The notes: generated by a model from the sequence alone, not told the origin. Positions 1 through 8,214 are shown, numbered from the stretch's first letter. The stretch: DNA of 35,318 nt from an uncultured Alphaproteobacteria bacterium (GCA_937126915.1 CAKZLM010000107.1:1-35318), one strand, 5' to 3'. A program made the numbers and translations.

Positions 1-1
1 C

Positions 2-211
2 GGTGTTCGCGAACCCGAGTGCCCAGCAGAAGCCATTTTACCAGACACCGAAGACGATGTGGAAAAATGGGTAGACCTAAATGGTGAATATTCTGAAAAA
101 TGGCCAAACATTACGGTTAAGAGAGAATCACCTGCTGATGCAGACGAATGGAAGGACGTTGAAAACAAGTTTGACGACCACTTCTCTGAAGAACCGGGTC
201 AAGGTGATTAG
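2..211 (+). CDS. fdxA: Ferredoxin FdxA, C-terminal part (5' truncated by window edge)
   Basis: The first 69 codons visible are the C-terminal part of a 7Fe (3Fe-4S/4Fe-4S) bacterial ferredoxin, a small soluble electron carrier. Seen: a [12 protein letters not shown] segment equivalent to the second cysteine cluster, followed by the long acidic tail ([16 protein letters not shown]) typical of alphaproteobacterial FdxA, ending EEPGQGD and TAG. In the family the cluster usually reads C-x-x-C-x-x-C-x-x-x-C-P; here the third cysteine position is Arg (codon CGC, one base from TGC), which would remove a 4Fe-4S ligand. The earlier cysteines lie outside the window. The gene is followed by a strong terminator and precedes carD, a common alphaproteobacterial arrangement. 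Identity is fairly secure; whether the Arg is real is uncertain. Confidence 0.85.
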   Translation, partial: GVREPECPAEAILPDTEDDVEKWVDLNGEYSEKWPNITVKRESPADADEWKDVENKFDDHFSEEPGQGD

Positions 212-250
212 ATTAGAGAAGAACTAACCCACTGAAAACATTATATATTT

Positions 251-291
251 AGCCCTTTAAGATTTCACACATCTTAAGGGGCTATTTTTTT
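251..291 (+). terminator. Intrinsic terminator after fdxA
   Basis: A 13-bp stem (251-263 with 271-283, AGCCCTTTAAGAT against ATCTTAAGGGGCT with one G-T type pair) and a 7-nt loop are followed by a T run ending at 291. It lies 40 bases after the fdxA stop and separates it from carD. Confidence 0.88.
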
Positions 292-394
292 AGTAAAATT
301 TGTGCTATAAAGCGCCCCTCGTTAAGACTAGAAGGGTAGAAACCTAAGGACAGACAAGCAATAACCAAGTGCTCTTAAGCTGATTTTCAAAAAC

Positions 395-427
395 ATATGC
401 ATATTTACCAGATTGGCATTTGCCAAT
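395..427. promoter_or_regulatory. Palindromes upstream of carD (candidate operator sites)
   Basis: The stretch between the fdxA terminator and carD holds no gene. It contains the perfect 10-bp palindrome ATATGCATAT (395-404) and the inverted repeat ATTGGCA-tt-TGCCAAT (412-427), about 85 to 115 bases before the carD start. Such sites suit a dimeric regulator, but no regulator can be named. Confidence 0.3.
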
Positions 428-510
428 GGTGGGGTTCTTTGTCCCAAACGCATATATCCCTTAAGACACCATGCTGTCCTTATCCTATTAGAAAGGCAAT
501 ATGATTTAAT

Positions 511-1011
511 ATGGCTAAGAAAAAAGAAATCAAATTTGCAATTGGTGATTATGTCGTATACCCAAAACATGGCGTAGGTCGTATTACTGAATTAGAAACT
601 CAAACTGTCGCTGGTATGGAATTAGAACTATACGTTATTCGTTTTGATCAAGAAAAAATGACCTTACGTGTTCCTTTAAATAAAGCCGAAAACACTGGCA
701 TGCGTAAATTATCAAACGCAGCTACTGTGGAAGAAGCTTTCACCACCCTTAAAGGAAAAGCCAAAGTTAAGCGCACTATGTGGAGCCGTCGCGCCCAAGA
801 ATATGAAGCCAAGATCAATTCGGGTGACTTGGTATCAATTGCTGAAGTTGTTCGTGACTTACACCGCAACGATGACCAGCCTGAGCAATCTTATTCTGAG
901 CGTCAAATCTATGAAGCTGCGTTAAGCCGTTTAGCACGTGAACTCGCTGCTGTTGAGAGCATTGAGGAAGATGCAGCACTGGACAAACTAAATGAAGTTT
1001 TGGTTGCGTAA
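511..1011 (+). CDS. carD: CarD family transcriptional regulator (RNA polymerase-binding)
   Basis: The 166-residue protein has an N-terminal CarD/CdnL/TRCF RNA-polymerase-interacting domain (about residues 8-70, with FAIGDYVVYPKHGVGRI and a following beta-rich segment) and a helical C-terminal half (about 75-166) that in CarD/CdnL contacts promoter DNA near the -10 region. Members bind the RNA polymerase beta subunit and stabilise open complexes, mainly at rRNA and growth genes. The length fits the family. ATG 511 is the first possible in-frame start because TGA at 502-504 closes the frame. The purine-rich AGAAAGG (490-496) is 14 bases away, rather far, and a three-codon ATG-ATT-TAA lies between (501-509). 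The gene stands alone between two terminators. Confidence 0.94.
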   Translation: MAKKKEIKFAIGDYVVYPKHGVGRITELETQTVAGMELELYVIRFDQEKMTLRVPLNKAENTGMRKLSNAATVEEAFTTLKGKAKVKRTMWSRRAQEYEAKINSGDLVSIAEVVRDLHRNDDQPEQSYSERQIYEAALSRLARELAAVESIEEDAALDKLNEVLVA

Positions 1012-1033
1012 CTAAATCCTAAGTTAAAAATTG

Positions 1034-1065
1034 AAAGCCCCCGCTGAAACGCGGGGGCTTTTTTT
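1034..1065 (+). terminator. Intrinsic terminator after carD
   Basis: Perfect 11-bp stem AAAGCCCCCGC / GCGGGGGCTTT (1034-1044 with 1051-1061), 6-nt loop, then a T run. It starts 22 bases after the carD stop. Confidence 0.95.
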
Positions 1066-1319
1066 ATGCCCCTTCGATCCTGTGACACTTTGCCACCTTC
1101 CTCAAATTGATCAAAACACTAAAATAAAAGCCGTGACACCAACTCCGATGATTTGTCACCAAAAAGTCTTTTTATGTCATCATTTTGTAATAAAATTATT
1201 AAATAATGACATATATAGAATTTTACTTGCTAATTTTTACAGTGTAATTATTATAATAGTACAAAAGCAATGATCTTCTAAAAAACATCCTGTAAAGGAA
1301 TAAGATTAGGAGACACACA
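1066..1319 (+). promoter_or_regulatory. rpoH upstream region with candidate -10 box and repeated GTGACA motifs
   Basis: No gene is apparent in this AT-rich stretch. A perfect TATAAT lies at 1252-1257; the best -35 (TTGCTA, 1227-1232) is poor and spaced 19 bases, so the sigma factor and exact start are uncertain. Upstream, GTGACA occurs at 1082-1087 and 1133-1138 and its inverse TGTCAC at 1154-1159, giving an inverted pair that could be an operator. AGGAGA at 1308-1313 is a good ribosome binding site for rpoH. Confidence 0.45.
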
Positions 1320-2192
1320 ATGGCCCAGAAATGGACTGACTATCTAAGTGGTACACAGTCTTCGTTGTTCAAAACTGCAATGAAGGCACCTATGTTAGAA
1401 AAAGATCATGAGTTAGAACTGGCCCAAAGATGGCGCGACTCAAAAGATCAAGAGGCGTTAAATGAATTAACCAAATCATATTTAAGGTTAGTGATTGCCC
1501 ACGCCAACAAGGTTAAAAATTATGGCCTTCCGCAAACAGACTTAATCCAAGAAGGCTGTATTGGCCTTATGGAAGCAGCTGCACGCTTTGAACCAGAGCG
1601 TGAGATTCGTTTTTCCACCTATGCTAACTGGTGGATAAGATCTTCTATGCAGGATTATATTCTTCGCAACTGGTCAATTGTGCGCACCGGCACCACTGCT
1701 GCCCATAAATCACTTTTCTTTAACTTGCGCCGTATTCGGGCGAAGCTAGCCGATGGTATGGATGGCCCCTTAAGCCTGAAAACCAAGCTGGAAATTGCCA
1801 AAGAGCTGGACGTCAAAGTGAAAGATATTGAATATATGGAAGGCCGTATGTCTGGCAGCGATCATTCGTTGAATATGTCCATGGGTGAGCAAAACGATAC
1901 GGAATGGCAAGAAACCCTCATCGATGAAAGCGAGGGTCCAGAAGAATCGGTTATCAAAACCCATGATGGACGCATTAAAAATGCCGCCTTAAAACGCGCC
2001 ATTTGCCAACTTTCTGACCGTGAAGAGATCATCATAAAAGAGCGCCGCCTACGCAACAAGGGCGTTACTCTTGCCGCTTTAGGTGATCGTCTTGGCATTA
2101 GTAAGGAGAGGGTTCGCCAACTAGAGAACCAGGCCCTTTTGAAGATGAAAGCCTCGATGGAAATGGAGCAATTGAAAACTGATGAGTTTTAA
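1320..2192 (+). CDS. rpoH: RNA polymerase sigma-32 factor RpoH (heat shock)
   Basis: The 290-residue protein is a sigma-70 family factor of the RpoH group, directing RNA polymerase to heat-shock promoters. Seen: region 2 (about 50-125) with DLIQEGCIGLMEAAARF and the region 2.3/2.4 stretch YANWWIRSSMQDYILRNWS; directly after it KSLFFNLRR (130-138), which matches the RpoH box that distinguishes this group; and a region 4.2 helix-turn-helix (about 249-275, GVTLAALGDRLGISKERVRQLE). The length is normal for alphaproteobacterial RpoH. ATG 1320 has AGGAGA seven bases upstream. Alphaproteobacteria often carry more than one rpoH paralogue, and which one this is cannot be told. The gene is monocistronic, closed by the terminator at 2230. 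Confidence 0.95.
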   Translation: MAQKWTDYLSGTQSSLFKTAMKAPMLEKDHELELAQRWRDSKDQEALNELTKSYLRLVIAHANKVKNYGLPQTDLIQEGCIGLMEAAARFEPEREIRFSTYANWWIRSSMQDYILRNWSIVRTGTTAAHKSLFFNLRRIRAKLADGMDGPLSLKTKLEIAKELDVKVKDIEYMEGRMSGSDHSLNMSMGEQNDTEWQETLIDESEGPEESVIKTHDGRIKNAALKRAICQLSDREEIIIKERRLRNKGVTLAALGDRLGISKERVRQLENQALLKMKASMEMEQLKTDEF

Positions 2193-2229
2193 CCCCCATC
2201 TATCAAGTACCCTTTAATCCCCTAACATC

Positions 2230-2263
2230 AAAAAAGGCACTGTCATTTGCTCGTGCCTTTTTT
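2230..2263. terminator. Bidirectional terminator between rpoH and the pst operon
   Basis: AAAAAAGGCAC (2230-2240) pairs with GTGCCTTTTTT (2253-2263) around a 12-nt loop. The A run on one side and T run on the other let it stop rpoH (plus) and the converging pst operon (minus). It is related to the other GGCAC/GTGCC hairpins in this window. Confidence 0.88.
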
Positions 2264-2318
2264 GCTGGATCACTCCGCCGCTAGATAACCAGCTGACGAA
2301 CAACCAACAAAGAGCTAA

Positions 2319-3170
2319 TCAATTAGCGCCCGTACATTGGTTAGAAGCTTCCTTATCATTATTGATTTTTATCAGACGCCGCGCATCTGATAGCTTGAGG
2401 AACGGCCCACGCCATTGCTCAATCCATCCACGCACCATTACGTGATCACCCGCTTCTAAGGACATAGCCCCAACCGCCCGGCGCGTGCCGGCTGATTCGA
2501 TTAATAGCGTGAAATCCTCATCCCAATTATCGGAGAAATTGACAAACATACGAGACCCTGATTGTGAGACCGAATGCACTTTGCCCATAACGAGGGCGGG
2601 CTTACCACGCAATGCTAACGCATCCTCTGCACAAATAAGCAAGCCATCTGGCTGCTGCCATAGACCAATCTTTTTAAGGCGCGCTTCAAGCTCCGCCTTT
2701 CGATACACCTGATCCAATTCAGCTGACATCTGGCCTTCATCAGTAGGCCAATAAAGGGCTAACCCCTCAGCCAACAATGTTTCCACGACATATTGACCAT
2801 CAATGGCAACATGAACCAATTGCCGCCCTTGGTGATCTGGCTGTTTTTCCGCCAAAAATATTGATATCTCTCTGTAATCAGGATGTAGCAACAATTGCTC
2901 TAAGCGCTGATTAATGGCTTGGTTTTGTCCAGCCCTTCTGTCATCAATATATGGGTTGATGATACCCCATAACGATAAGATATGATCATCCTCATTGGTT
3001 CGAAGGCTATCATATCGATCAACAGCAATAATCTTATCATCAAGCTGCTGCTCAGCCGCGTTGGCAATTTGACCGTGATAAAAAAACGCCTGCACCCATA
3101 AGGCACAAGCGTTGATCAATAAAGTAAAGCCAACAAAAGCAGAAGCGCGGCTTTTCAAGGAGCAACGCAC
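2319..3170 (-). CDS. Membrane-anchored SNase-fold (thermonuclease-like) protein, probably not an active nuclease
   Basis: The 283-residue protein has an N-terminal hydrophobic segment (about 8-30) that is a signal anchor or signal peptide. The middle (about 55-175) follows the staphylococcal nuclease fold: a GR near the second catalytic Arg position (HQGRQLVHV), then VVETLLAEGLALYWP and a helix rich in AE..AR ending GLW, as in the family. However, the position of the catalytic Glu (usually after a D-x-P motif) reads INPYIDD, and the first catalytic Arg is not evident, so activity is doubtful. The C-terminal part (about 185-270) resembles the OB-like extension of alphaproteobacterial homologues. 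It starts with GTG; AAGGTGG, overlapping the phoU stop, gives well-placed ribosome binding. It is the last gene of the pst operon, 12 bases after phoU. The role is unknown. Confidence 0.72.
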   Translation of the reverse strand: MRCSLKSRASAFVGFTLLINACALWVQAFFYHGQIANAAEQQLDDKIIAVDRYDSLRTNEDDHILSLWGIINPYIDDRRAGQNQAINQRLEQLLLHPDYREISIFLAEKQPDHQGRQLVHVAIDGQYVVETLLAEGLALYWPTDEGQMSAELDQVYRKAELEARLKKIGLWQQPDGLLICAEDALALRGKPALVMGKVHSVSQSGSRMFVNFSDNWDEDFTLLIESAGTRRAVGAMSLEAGDHVMVRGWIEQWRGPFLKLSDARRLIKINNDKEASNQCTGAN

Positions 3171-3182
3171 AACGGCACCACC

Positions 3183-3893
3183 TTAAAGTTCTGCGGAAAC
3201 GTTGATACTTTTATCTTTGTTCACACGACCTTCTTTAATGTGTTCACCCGTTACCACATAATAAACCTGTTCAGCCATATTGGTCACATGGTCACCCATA
3301 CGTTCAATGTTTTTGGTGATGAACATAAAGTGAGTACAAGCGGTAATATATTTGGCATCTTCCATCATATAGGTCATCACTTCACGGAAGAAGGCAGTGT
3401 GGGCGTGGTCAACATTTTCATCAGCCTCAATCACGTCCAAAGCCAATTGTTTGTCACCGTTTAAATAAGCTTTCAAAGCATCATCCAACATGCGATTGAC
3501 CATGCGGCCCATGCGGGTGATTGAAAAACCTGCTTCTTCTGGTAAATCCATATCAACCAAAACATCAAGGCGCTTTGCAACATTTTTGGCATAATCGCCA
3601 ATGCGCTCAAGATCATTTGAGATACGGAAAGAAACCACAATTTTACGAAGGTCAGCCGCAACAGGTTGACGAAGCGCCAACATGCGGGTGGCATGATTAT
3701 CAATATCCACCTGCATGTCATCAATGGTTTCATCAAAGTCGATAGACTTTTGCAAGCCACCTTTTTCATATTTTGAGATATTAACGACAGACTGGCTAAT
3801 CTGTTCTCGAACAGCCGCAACCATATCAGACACCATTTGGTCTAATTCTGCTAGTTCCTCATCATATGCTTTTACAATATGTTCTTTGGTCAT
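3183..3893 (-). CDS. phoU: Phosphate transport system regulator PhoU
   Basis: The 236-residue protein matches PhoU in length and layout: two copies of a three-helix PhoU domain (about 18-105 and 120-210), with the metal-binding E/D-x-x-x-D type helices seen as ISNDLERIGDYAKN in the first and ITKNIERMGDHVTN in the second. PhoU links the PstSCAB transporter to the PhoR kinase and turns the Pho response off when phosphate is plentiful; it acts in the cytoplasm at the membrane. ATG 3893 has GAAGG about nine bases upstream. It lies 24 bases downstream of pstB and is co-transcribed with it. No phoB or phoR follows, unlike many alphaproteobacterial pst loci. Confidence 0.96.
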   Translation of the reverse strand: MTKEHIVKAYDEELAELDQMVSDMVAAVREQISQSVVNISKYEKGGLQKSIDFDETIDDMQVDIDNHATRMLALRQPVAADLRKIVVSFRISNDLERIGDYAKNVAKRLDVLVDMDLPEEAGFSITRMGRMVNRMLDDALKAYLNGDKQLALDVIEADENVDHAHTAFFREVMTYMMEDAKYITACTHFMFITKNIERMGDHVTNMAEQVYYVVTGEHIKEGRVNKDKSINVSAEL

Positions 3894-3917
3894 AAGCCAA
3901 TGCCTTCAGTCTGTTGT

Positions 3918-4721
3918 TTAGCCAATACGGCCAGAAATATATGCCTCAGTTCTCTCATCTTTTGGATTGGTGAAAAGAGCTTCAGTTTCGCCTTTTTCAA
4001 CCAAATCACCCAAATGGAAGAAAGCAGTATAGTCAGAGACACGCGCTGCCTGCTGCATGCTATGTGTTACGATTACAATAGTATATCGTTCTTTTAGCTC
4101 GTGAATCAATTCTTCAATTTTTGCCGTCGCAATGGGATCAAGGGCTGAACAAGGTTCATCCATCAAAATAACCGCAGGTTCAATGGCAATGGCACGAGCA
4201 ATACACAAACGCTGTTGTTGACCACCAGAAAGACCAGTACCAGGAGCTTCAAGACGATCTGAAACTTCATCCCAAAGACCTGCGCGACGCAAGCTTTTCT
4301 CAACAATCTTATCCAACTCTTGCTTATTCGAAGCCAAACCATGAATACGCGGGCCGTATGCCACATTATCATAAATTGATTTTGGAAATGGATTGGGCTT
4401 TTGGAACACCATACCAACATGACGACGCAAAACCTCAACATCCACCTCAGGGGCATAAATATTGTTACCATCAAGGGTGATCGACCCCGTAACTTCTGCC
4501 ACTGGGATCAAATCATTCATGCGGTTAATGCAGCGCAAAAAGGTAGTTTTACCACAACCCGATGGACCAATAAGCGCGGTTACTTTACGCGCCACAATCT
4601 CAAGGTCGATACCATGAAGAGCATCGCGGCCACCGTAAGAAACCTTCACATTGGTCGCGACAATCTTTGGCTCTTCTGCTGGCGCCTGTTGATCAGCTGT
4701 TTTTTTCTCAGTCACAGTCAT
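3918..4721 (-). CDS. pstB: Phosphate ABC transporter ATP-binding protein PstB
   Basis: The 267-residue protein is the ATPase of the high-affinity phosphate importer, working as a dimer on the cytoplasmic face of PstC-PstA. Visible motifs: Walker A GPSGCGKT (52-59), Q-loop Gln107 in [12 protein letters not shown] signature LSGGQQQR (164-171), Walker B VILMDEP (184-190) and switch His220. The first 20 residues are a hydrophilic extension (polar, QQAPAEEP) seen variably in the family. ATG 4721 is only four bases after the pstA stop, with a purine-rich ribosome binding site inside the end of pstA, so translation is probably coupled. All catalytic motifs are intact. Confidence 0.97.
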   Translation of the reverse strand: MTVTEKKTADQQAPAEEPKIVATNVKVSYGGRDALHGIDLEIVARKVTALIGPSGCGKTTFLRCINRMNDLIPVAEVTGSITLDGNNIYAPEVDVEVLRRHVGMVFQKPNPFPKSIYDNVAYGPRIHGLASNKQELDKIVEKSLRRAGLWDEVSDRLEAPGTGLSGGQQQRLCIARAIAIEPAVILMDEPCSALDPIATAKIEELIHELKERYTIVIVTHSMQQAARVSDYTAFFHLGDLVEKGETEALFTNPKDERTEAYISGRIG

Positions 4722-4725
4722 TATT

Positions 4726-5967
4726 CTACCACTTCTTCTCTAATTTCTTACGCATGATAATCGCTGTCAGGTTCATCAACAATAAGAAAACCAACAACAC
4801 CAAAATCGCGCCAGAGGTTTTCTCTGCAAAGGCGCGCTCAGGAATATCAGACCACAAATAAACTTGAACCGGCAACGCTGTTGCAGGGTCGGTAAATCCA
4901 CCCGGCACATCAGCAATGAAGGCCACCATCCCAATCATCAACAAAGGTGCGGTTTCACCTAGCGCACGCGCCATACCTAAAATAGTGCCCGTCAACATAC
5001 CTGGCAACGCCAAGGGCAACACATGATGGAACACTGCCTGAACCCTTGTCGCCCCCAAACCCAGCGCTGCTTCACGAATGGATGGCGGCACCGCCTGTAA
5101 GGAAACCCGTGAGGCAATGATAATGGTGGGCAAGGTCATTAAGGCCAAAACCATACCACCTACCAATGAAGATGAGCGGGGCAAGCCAAACACATTTAAG
5201 AAAACCGCCAAGCCTAATAGACCAAAAATGATAGAAGGCACCGTCGCAAGATTGTTAATATTCACTTCCAAAAAAGCAGTGAATTTATTTTTAACGGCAA
5301 ACTCTTCCAAGTAAATCGCGGCTAAAATACCAACAGCAAAACTTAGGAGCAAACACACACTTAGGGTTAAAAGCGACCCCACAAAGGCGCCGCCAATACC
5401 CGCACGTTCCGCTTCACGGCTATCACCATTGGTGAAAAAGCCTGTGTTAAAGCTGGTGCGCAAACGATCTTCATTTGCCAGAGCTTGTAACCATTCAACC
5501 TGCTTTGGTCTCAGGGTGGTCATCATTTCAGGGTCAAGGTCCGCCTTCCACGCAACATCAATATCGTCTGAGGCGCGAACCCAAACCCGTGCTGTACCCG
5601 AAAAGGACCCCAAATCAGCCAAGGCATTTTCAAGATCTTCATCAGCCCCCTCACCGACCATGCTCACCGACAAGCGGCGCTCACTGCGGGCGCTGGCTTC
5701 AAAGTTTTCAAGCGAGATTTTACGCATTAAGGCAAAGCTTGAGCCCGTGTGGTTCTCAACGGTTTCAGCAGAAACCTCAATTTGCATTTCGGTTTGAACG
5801 AAGGCCCCCATACCCCTGAATGCAATTCCGCCAATGAGAAACACCAGGAAAGACAGGCTTAACACAACCGCGCTTAAACCAATTAAGCGAAACCGCTTTT
5901 CAGAGGCATAACGCTGGGTCAATCCGGGCAATGCGGCCCGTGTTAATGGATGAATATTATCAGTCAT
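4726..5967 (-). CDS. pstA: Phosphate ABC transporter permease PstA (long form)
   Basis: The 413-residue inner-membrane permease is about 110 residues longer than the enterobacterial PstA. The C-terminal part (about 190-410) is the standard BinddingProtein-dependent permease domain, with the [20 protein letters not shown] coupling-helix region (about 298-317) that contacts PstB. The N-terminal extension has one transmembrane segment (about 28-52) and a periplasmic stretch of about 130 residues; this matches the DUF3333-type region known in alphaproteobacterial PstA. The gene starts ATG 5967 and overlaps the end of pstC by 8 bases, typical of coupled translation. PstA pairs with PstC to form the phosphate channel. 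Confidence 0.95.
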   Translation of the reverse strand: MTDNIHPLTRAALPGLTQRYASEKRFRLIGLSAVVLSLSFLVFLIGGIAFRGMGAFVQTEMQIEVSAETVENHTGSSFALMRKISLENFEASARSERRLSVSMVGEGADEDLENALADLGSFSGTARVWVRASDDIDVAWKADLDPEMMTTLRPKQVEWLQALANEDRLRTSFNTGFFTNGDSREAERAGIGGAFVGSLLTLSVCLLLSFAVGILAAIYLEEFAVKNKFTAFLEVNINNLATVPSIIFGLLGLAVFLNVFGLPRSSSLVGGMVLALMTLPTIIIASRVSLQAVPPSIREAALGLGATRVQAVFHHVLPLALPGMLTGTILGMARALGETAPLLMIGMVAFIADVPGGFTDPATALPVQVYLWSDIPERAFAEKTSGAILVLLVFLLLMNLTAIIMRKKLEKKW

Positions 5968-6913
5968 ATGCTTCCTTAAAGCGATTAACGATCATGTTGC
6001 CAATAATATTGAAAACAAGCGTAATCACAAATAAAGCCAAGCCTAAGGCAAACGCGGCCAATGTTTTGGTGCTATCAAATTCTTGGTCACCGGTTAGAAG
6101 CATCACAATTTGCACGGTGACGGTGGTCACAGCTTCTAAAGGGTTAAAGGTTAAATTGGCGGCTAATCCAGCAGCCATCACCACAATCATGGTTTCACCC
6201 ACCGCCCGTGAGGCCGCCAACATCAAACCACCAGCAATGCCGGGTAAGGCCGCAGGAAGAACAACACGGCGAATGGTTTCTGACTTGGTGGCACCTAACC
6301 CAACAGACCCCTCACGCAGCGCCGATGGCACCGCCGTGATCACATCATCTGAAATAGATGAAACCAAAGGAATGATCATTACGCCCATAACTAAACCAGC
6401 AGCAAGGGCCGATTCGGAGGCGATATCAAGACCAATTGCCTGACCCCAACCGCGAATGGCAGGGGCAATAACAATGGCTGCAAAGAAACCGTATACAACG
6501 GTTGGTACACCCGCCAGGATTTCCAAGGCAGGTTTTAAAACAGCGCGGCGTTTAGACGAGGCATATTCCGCCAAATAAACCGCCGAATAAATGCCAAAGG
6601 GTGCTGCCACCATTAAGGCGATAATACTAATAAGAAAGGTGCCAGCCAACAATGGCAAGGCACCAAAGGCACCTTTCGATGCCACCTGATCAGCCCGCAT
6701 GGCTGTCTGTGGGCTCCACTCAGAACCAAATAAGAAATCAAACACATTCACTTCGGAAAAGAAACGAAGTGCCTCAACAGCAAGCGAAAAAACAATCCCG
6801 ATCGTTACCAACACTGCAATCATGGAAGAAGCCATCAAAGAAACTTTGATGGCTTGCTCTCTTAATTTACTGTTGGGTCTGGTCAGGCTAACTTGCGATT
6901 TGACATCAGCCAT
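5960..6913 (-). CDS. pstC: Phosphate ABC transporter permease PstC
   Basis: The 317-residue protein is the second permease of the Pst phosphate importer. It has about six transmembrane segments (first at about 23-45) and the ABC-permease coupling motif REGSVGLGATKSETIRRVVLP (about 200-220; the contact helix with PstB). The length is normal for PstC. I place the start at ATG 6913, which has TTGGA six bases upstream; a TTG two codons earlier (6919) would have almost no spacing to that site. It follows pstS after 22 bases and overlaps pstA by 8 bases, so the whole set is one operon read from the Pho box upstream of pstS. Confidence 0.95.
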   Translation of the reverse strand: MADVKSQVSLTRPNSKLREQAIKVSLMASSMIAVLVTIGIVFSLAVEALRFFSEVNVFDFLFGSEWSPQTAMRADQVASKGAFGALPLLAGTFLISIIALMVAAPFGIYSAVYLAEYASSKRRAVLKPALEILAGVPTVVYGFFAAIVIAPAIRGWGQAIGLDIASESALAAGLVMGVMIIPLVSSISDDVITAVPSALREGSVGLGATKSETIRRVVLPAALPGIAGGLMLAASRAVGETMIVVMAAGLAANLTFNPLEAVTTVTVQIVMLLTGDQEFDSTKTLAAFALGLALFVITLVFNIIGNMIVNRFKEAYD

Positions 6914-6935
6914 GAACAATCCAATTCAGATTAAG

Positions 6936-7985
6936 TTACATATTACCCATCTGCTTGATAATCTGGTTAAGATACTTCGTGCGCTCTTCCTCACCCATTG
7001 GGATAAGACCACGGTCTGCAAGATAACCAAACTCACCTGTAGCATCGTCACTTATAAAGGCTTCTAAGAAAGGTTTCAAGGATGGAACGACACTTAAGTG
7101 CTCCCCTTTCACATAAAAGAACAATGGACGAGAGATTGGGTAACTGCCATCTGCAATGGCGTCAAAGCTTACTTCTACGTCATTTACCTTTGCAGCCTGT
7201 ACTTTATCGCTGTTTTGATCAAGGAATGAGAAACCACAAATACCCAATGCATCGCTATTGGCAGAAAGCTTTTGCACGATCAAATTATCGTTTTCACCTG
7301 CTTCAATGAAGGATCCATCTTCACGAACCGTGTGACAAACGGCTTTATATTTATCGCCATCGCTGTCTTTAAGGGCAGCAATCATCTCAAACTGCTTACA
7401 ACCACCTTCAAGAGCTAGCTCAACAAAAGCGTCACGAGTACCAGAGGTTGGCGGTGGGCCAAGCACTTCGATTTTGGTGTTTGGTAATTGTGGGTTTACA
7501 TCTGCCCAAGTAACGTTGTCGTTAGGCTTTAATCCACCGTTTCCATCAGGAATGTCTTTGGCAAGGGCAAGGAAAATGTCACGTGTGCTAAGGTTATACT
7601 CAAAAGCACCAAGGGCGTTTGCCATAACAATACCATCATAACCAACCTTAACCTCGATGATGTTTTTAACACCATTGTCGTTACACATTTTCACTTCTGA
7701 CGCCTTAATAGCGCGAGATGCGTTTGATACATCAACCGTGTCATCACCAACGCCCGCACAGAAAAGCTTAAAACCACCACCGGTTCCAGTTGACTCAACA
7801 ATGGGGGTTGGAAAGTTAGTCGAACGACCAAAACGTTCAGCAACAATGGTTGAGAAAGGATAAACCGTTGACGATCCAACAATTCTTACTTCTTCACTTG
7901 CAGATGCTGCACCAGTGAAACCTGCAAAACCCACAACCGTGGCAGCAGTTAGAACAGCGTTAGATAATGTCTTCTTGGCACTCAT
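6936..7985 (-). CDS. pstS: Periplasmic phosphate-binding protein PstS
   Basis: The 349-residue precursor begins with a signal peptide (about 1-29: MSAKKTLSNAV, hydrophobic core, AASAS cleavage region). The mature protein shows phosphate-binding segments: IVGSSTVYPF close to its start, STGTGGGFKLFCAG, DVSNASRAIK and PPPTSGTRDAF. It captures phosphate in the periplasm and hands it to PstC-PstA. ATG 7985 is chosen because the signal peptide starts there and AGAGGA lies about ten bases upstream; an open frame continues to 8069 but adds a non-signal-like stretch that would overlap the promoter. It is the first gene of the operon, directly controlled by the Pho box at 8059-8098. Confidence 0.96.
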   Translation of the reverse strand: MSAKKTLSNAVLTAATVVGFAGFTGAASASEEVRIVGSSTVYPFSTIVAERFGRSTNFPTPIVESTGTGGGFKLFCAGVGDDTVDVSNASRAIKASEVKMCNDNGVKNIIEVKVGYDGIVMANALGAFEYNLSTRDIFLALAKDIPDGNGGLKPNDNVTWADVNPQLPNTKIEVLGPPPTSGTRDAFVELALEGGCKQFEMIAALKDSDGDKYKAVCHTVREDGSFIEAGENDNLIVQKLSANSDALGICGFSFLDQNSDKVQAAKVNDVEVSFDAIADGSYPISRPLFFYVKGEHLSVVPSLKPFLEAFISDDATGEFGYLADRGLIPMGEEERTKYLNQIIKQMGNM

Positions 7986-8054
7986 GATAGATATGTCCTC
8001 TTCATTGCTATCAATATGAAAGCGATTTAATTCAACAAGTCCGTCTCTATGGTT

Positions 8055-8098
8055 CTTATAAGTCATCAAAATGACTTGAATGTTACAATTTGGTTACA
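8055..8098 (-). promoter_or_regulatory. Pho box (four phased repeats) and -10 of the pst operon
   Basis: Read on the minus strand, four 7-bp units recur every 11 bp: TGTAACC (8098-8092), TGTAACA (8087-8081), AGTCATT (8076-8070) and TGACTTA (8065-8059). The first two match the PhoB consensus direct repeat closely; the latter two are weaker. TATAAG (8060-8055) sits just downstream as the -10, as expected where PhoB replaces a -35. A transcript would begin near 8048, giving a leader of about 60 bases before pstS. Confidence 0.8.
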
Positions 8099-8214
8099 TG
8101 GATTTATCATTAAAAAACAATGTGTTACAAAAATCACAACGTCATCAACGATCATTCTCACGCTCAAAAATTTATAAAAAAGACATATTAGATAAAAGAA
8201 TCACATAAACATAG

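Noticed and set aside
328-570. Minus-strand open frame upstream of carD
   Set aside because: It spans the carD leader and start, has no family likeness, and is interrupted by regulatory palindromes; best explained as chance.
1031-1273. Plus-strand open frame between carD and rpoH
   Set aside because: It begins inside the carD terminator stem and runs through the rpoH promoter, with a low-complexity Ile-rich end.
3715-4757. Several plus-strand open frames opposite phoU and pstB
   Set aside because: They are antisense to intact genes with complete family motifs and have no ribosome sites of note.
5931-6443. 170-codon plus-strand frame opposite pstC
   Set aside because: Antisense to a clear permease; composition (Ala/Thr/Pro rich) is what reading that gene backwards yields.
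7986-8069. Upstream extension of pstS to 8069
   Set aside because: The extended N terminus overlaps the Pho box and lacks a signal peptide start; ATG 7985 has ribosome site and signal peptide.
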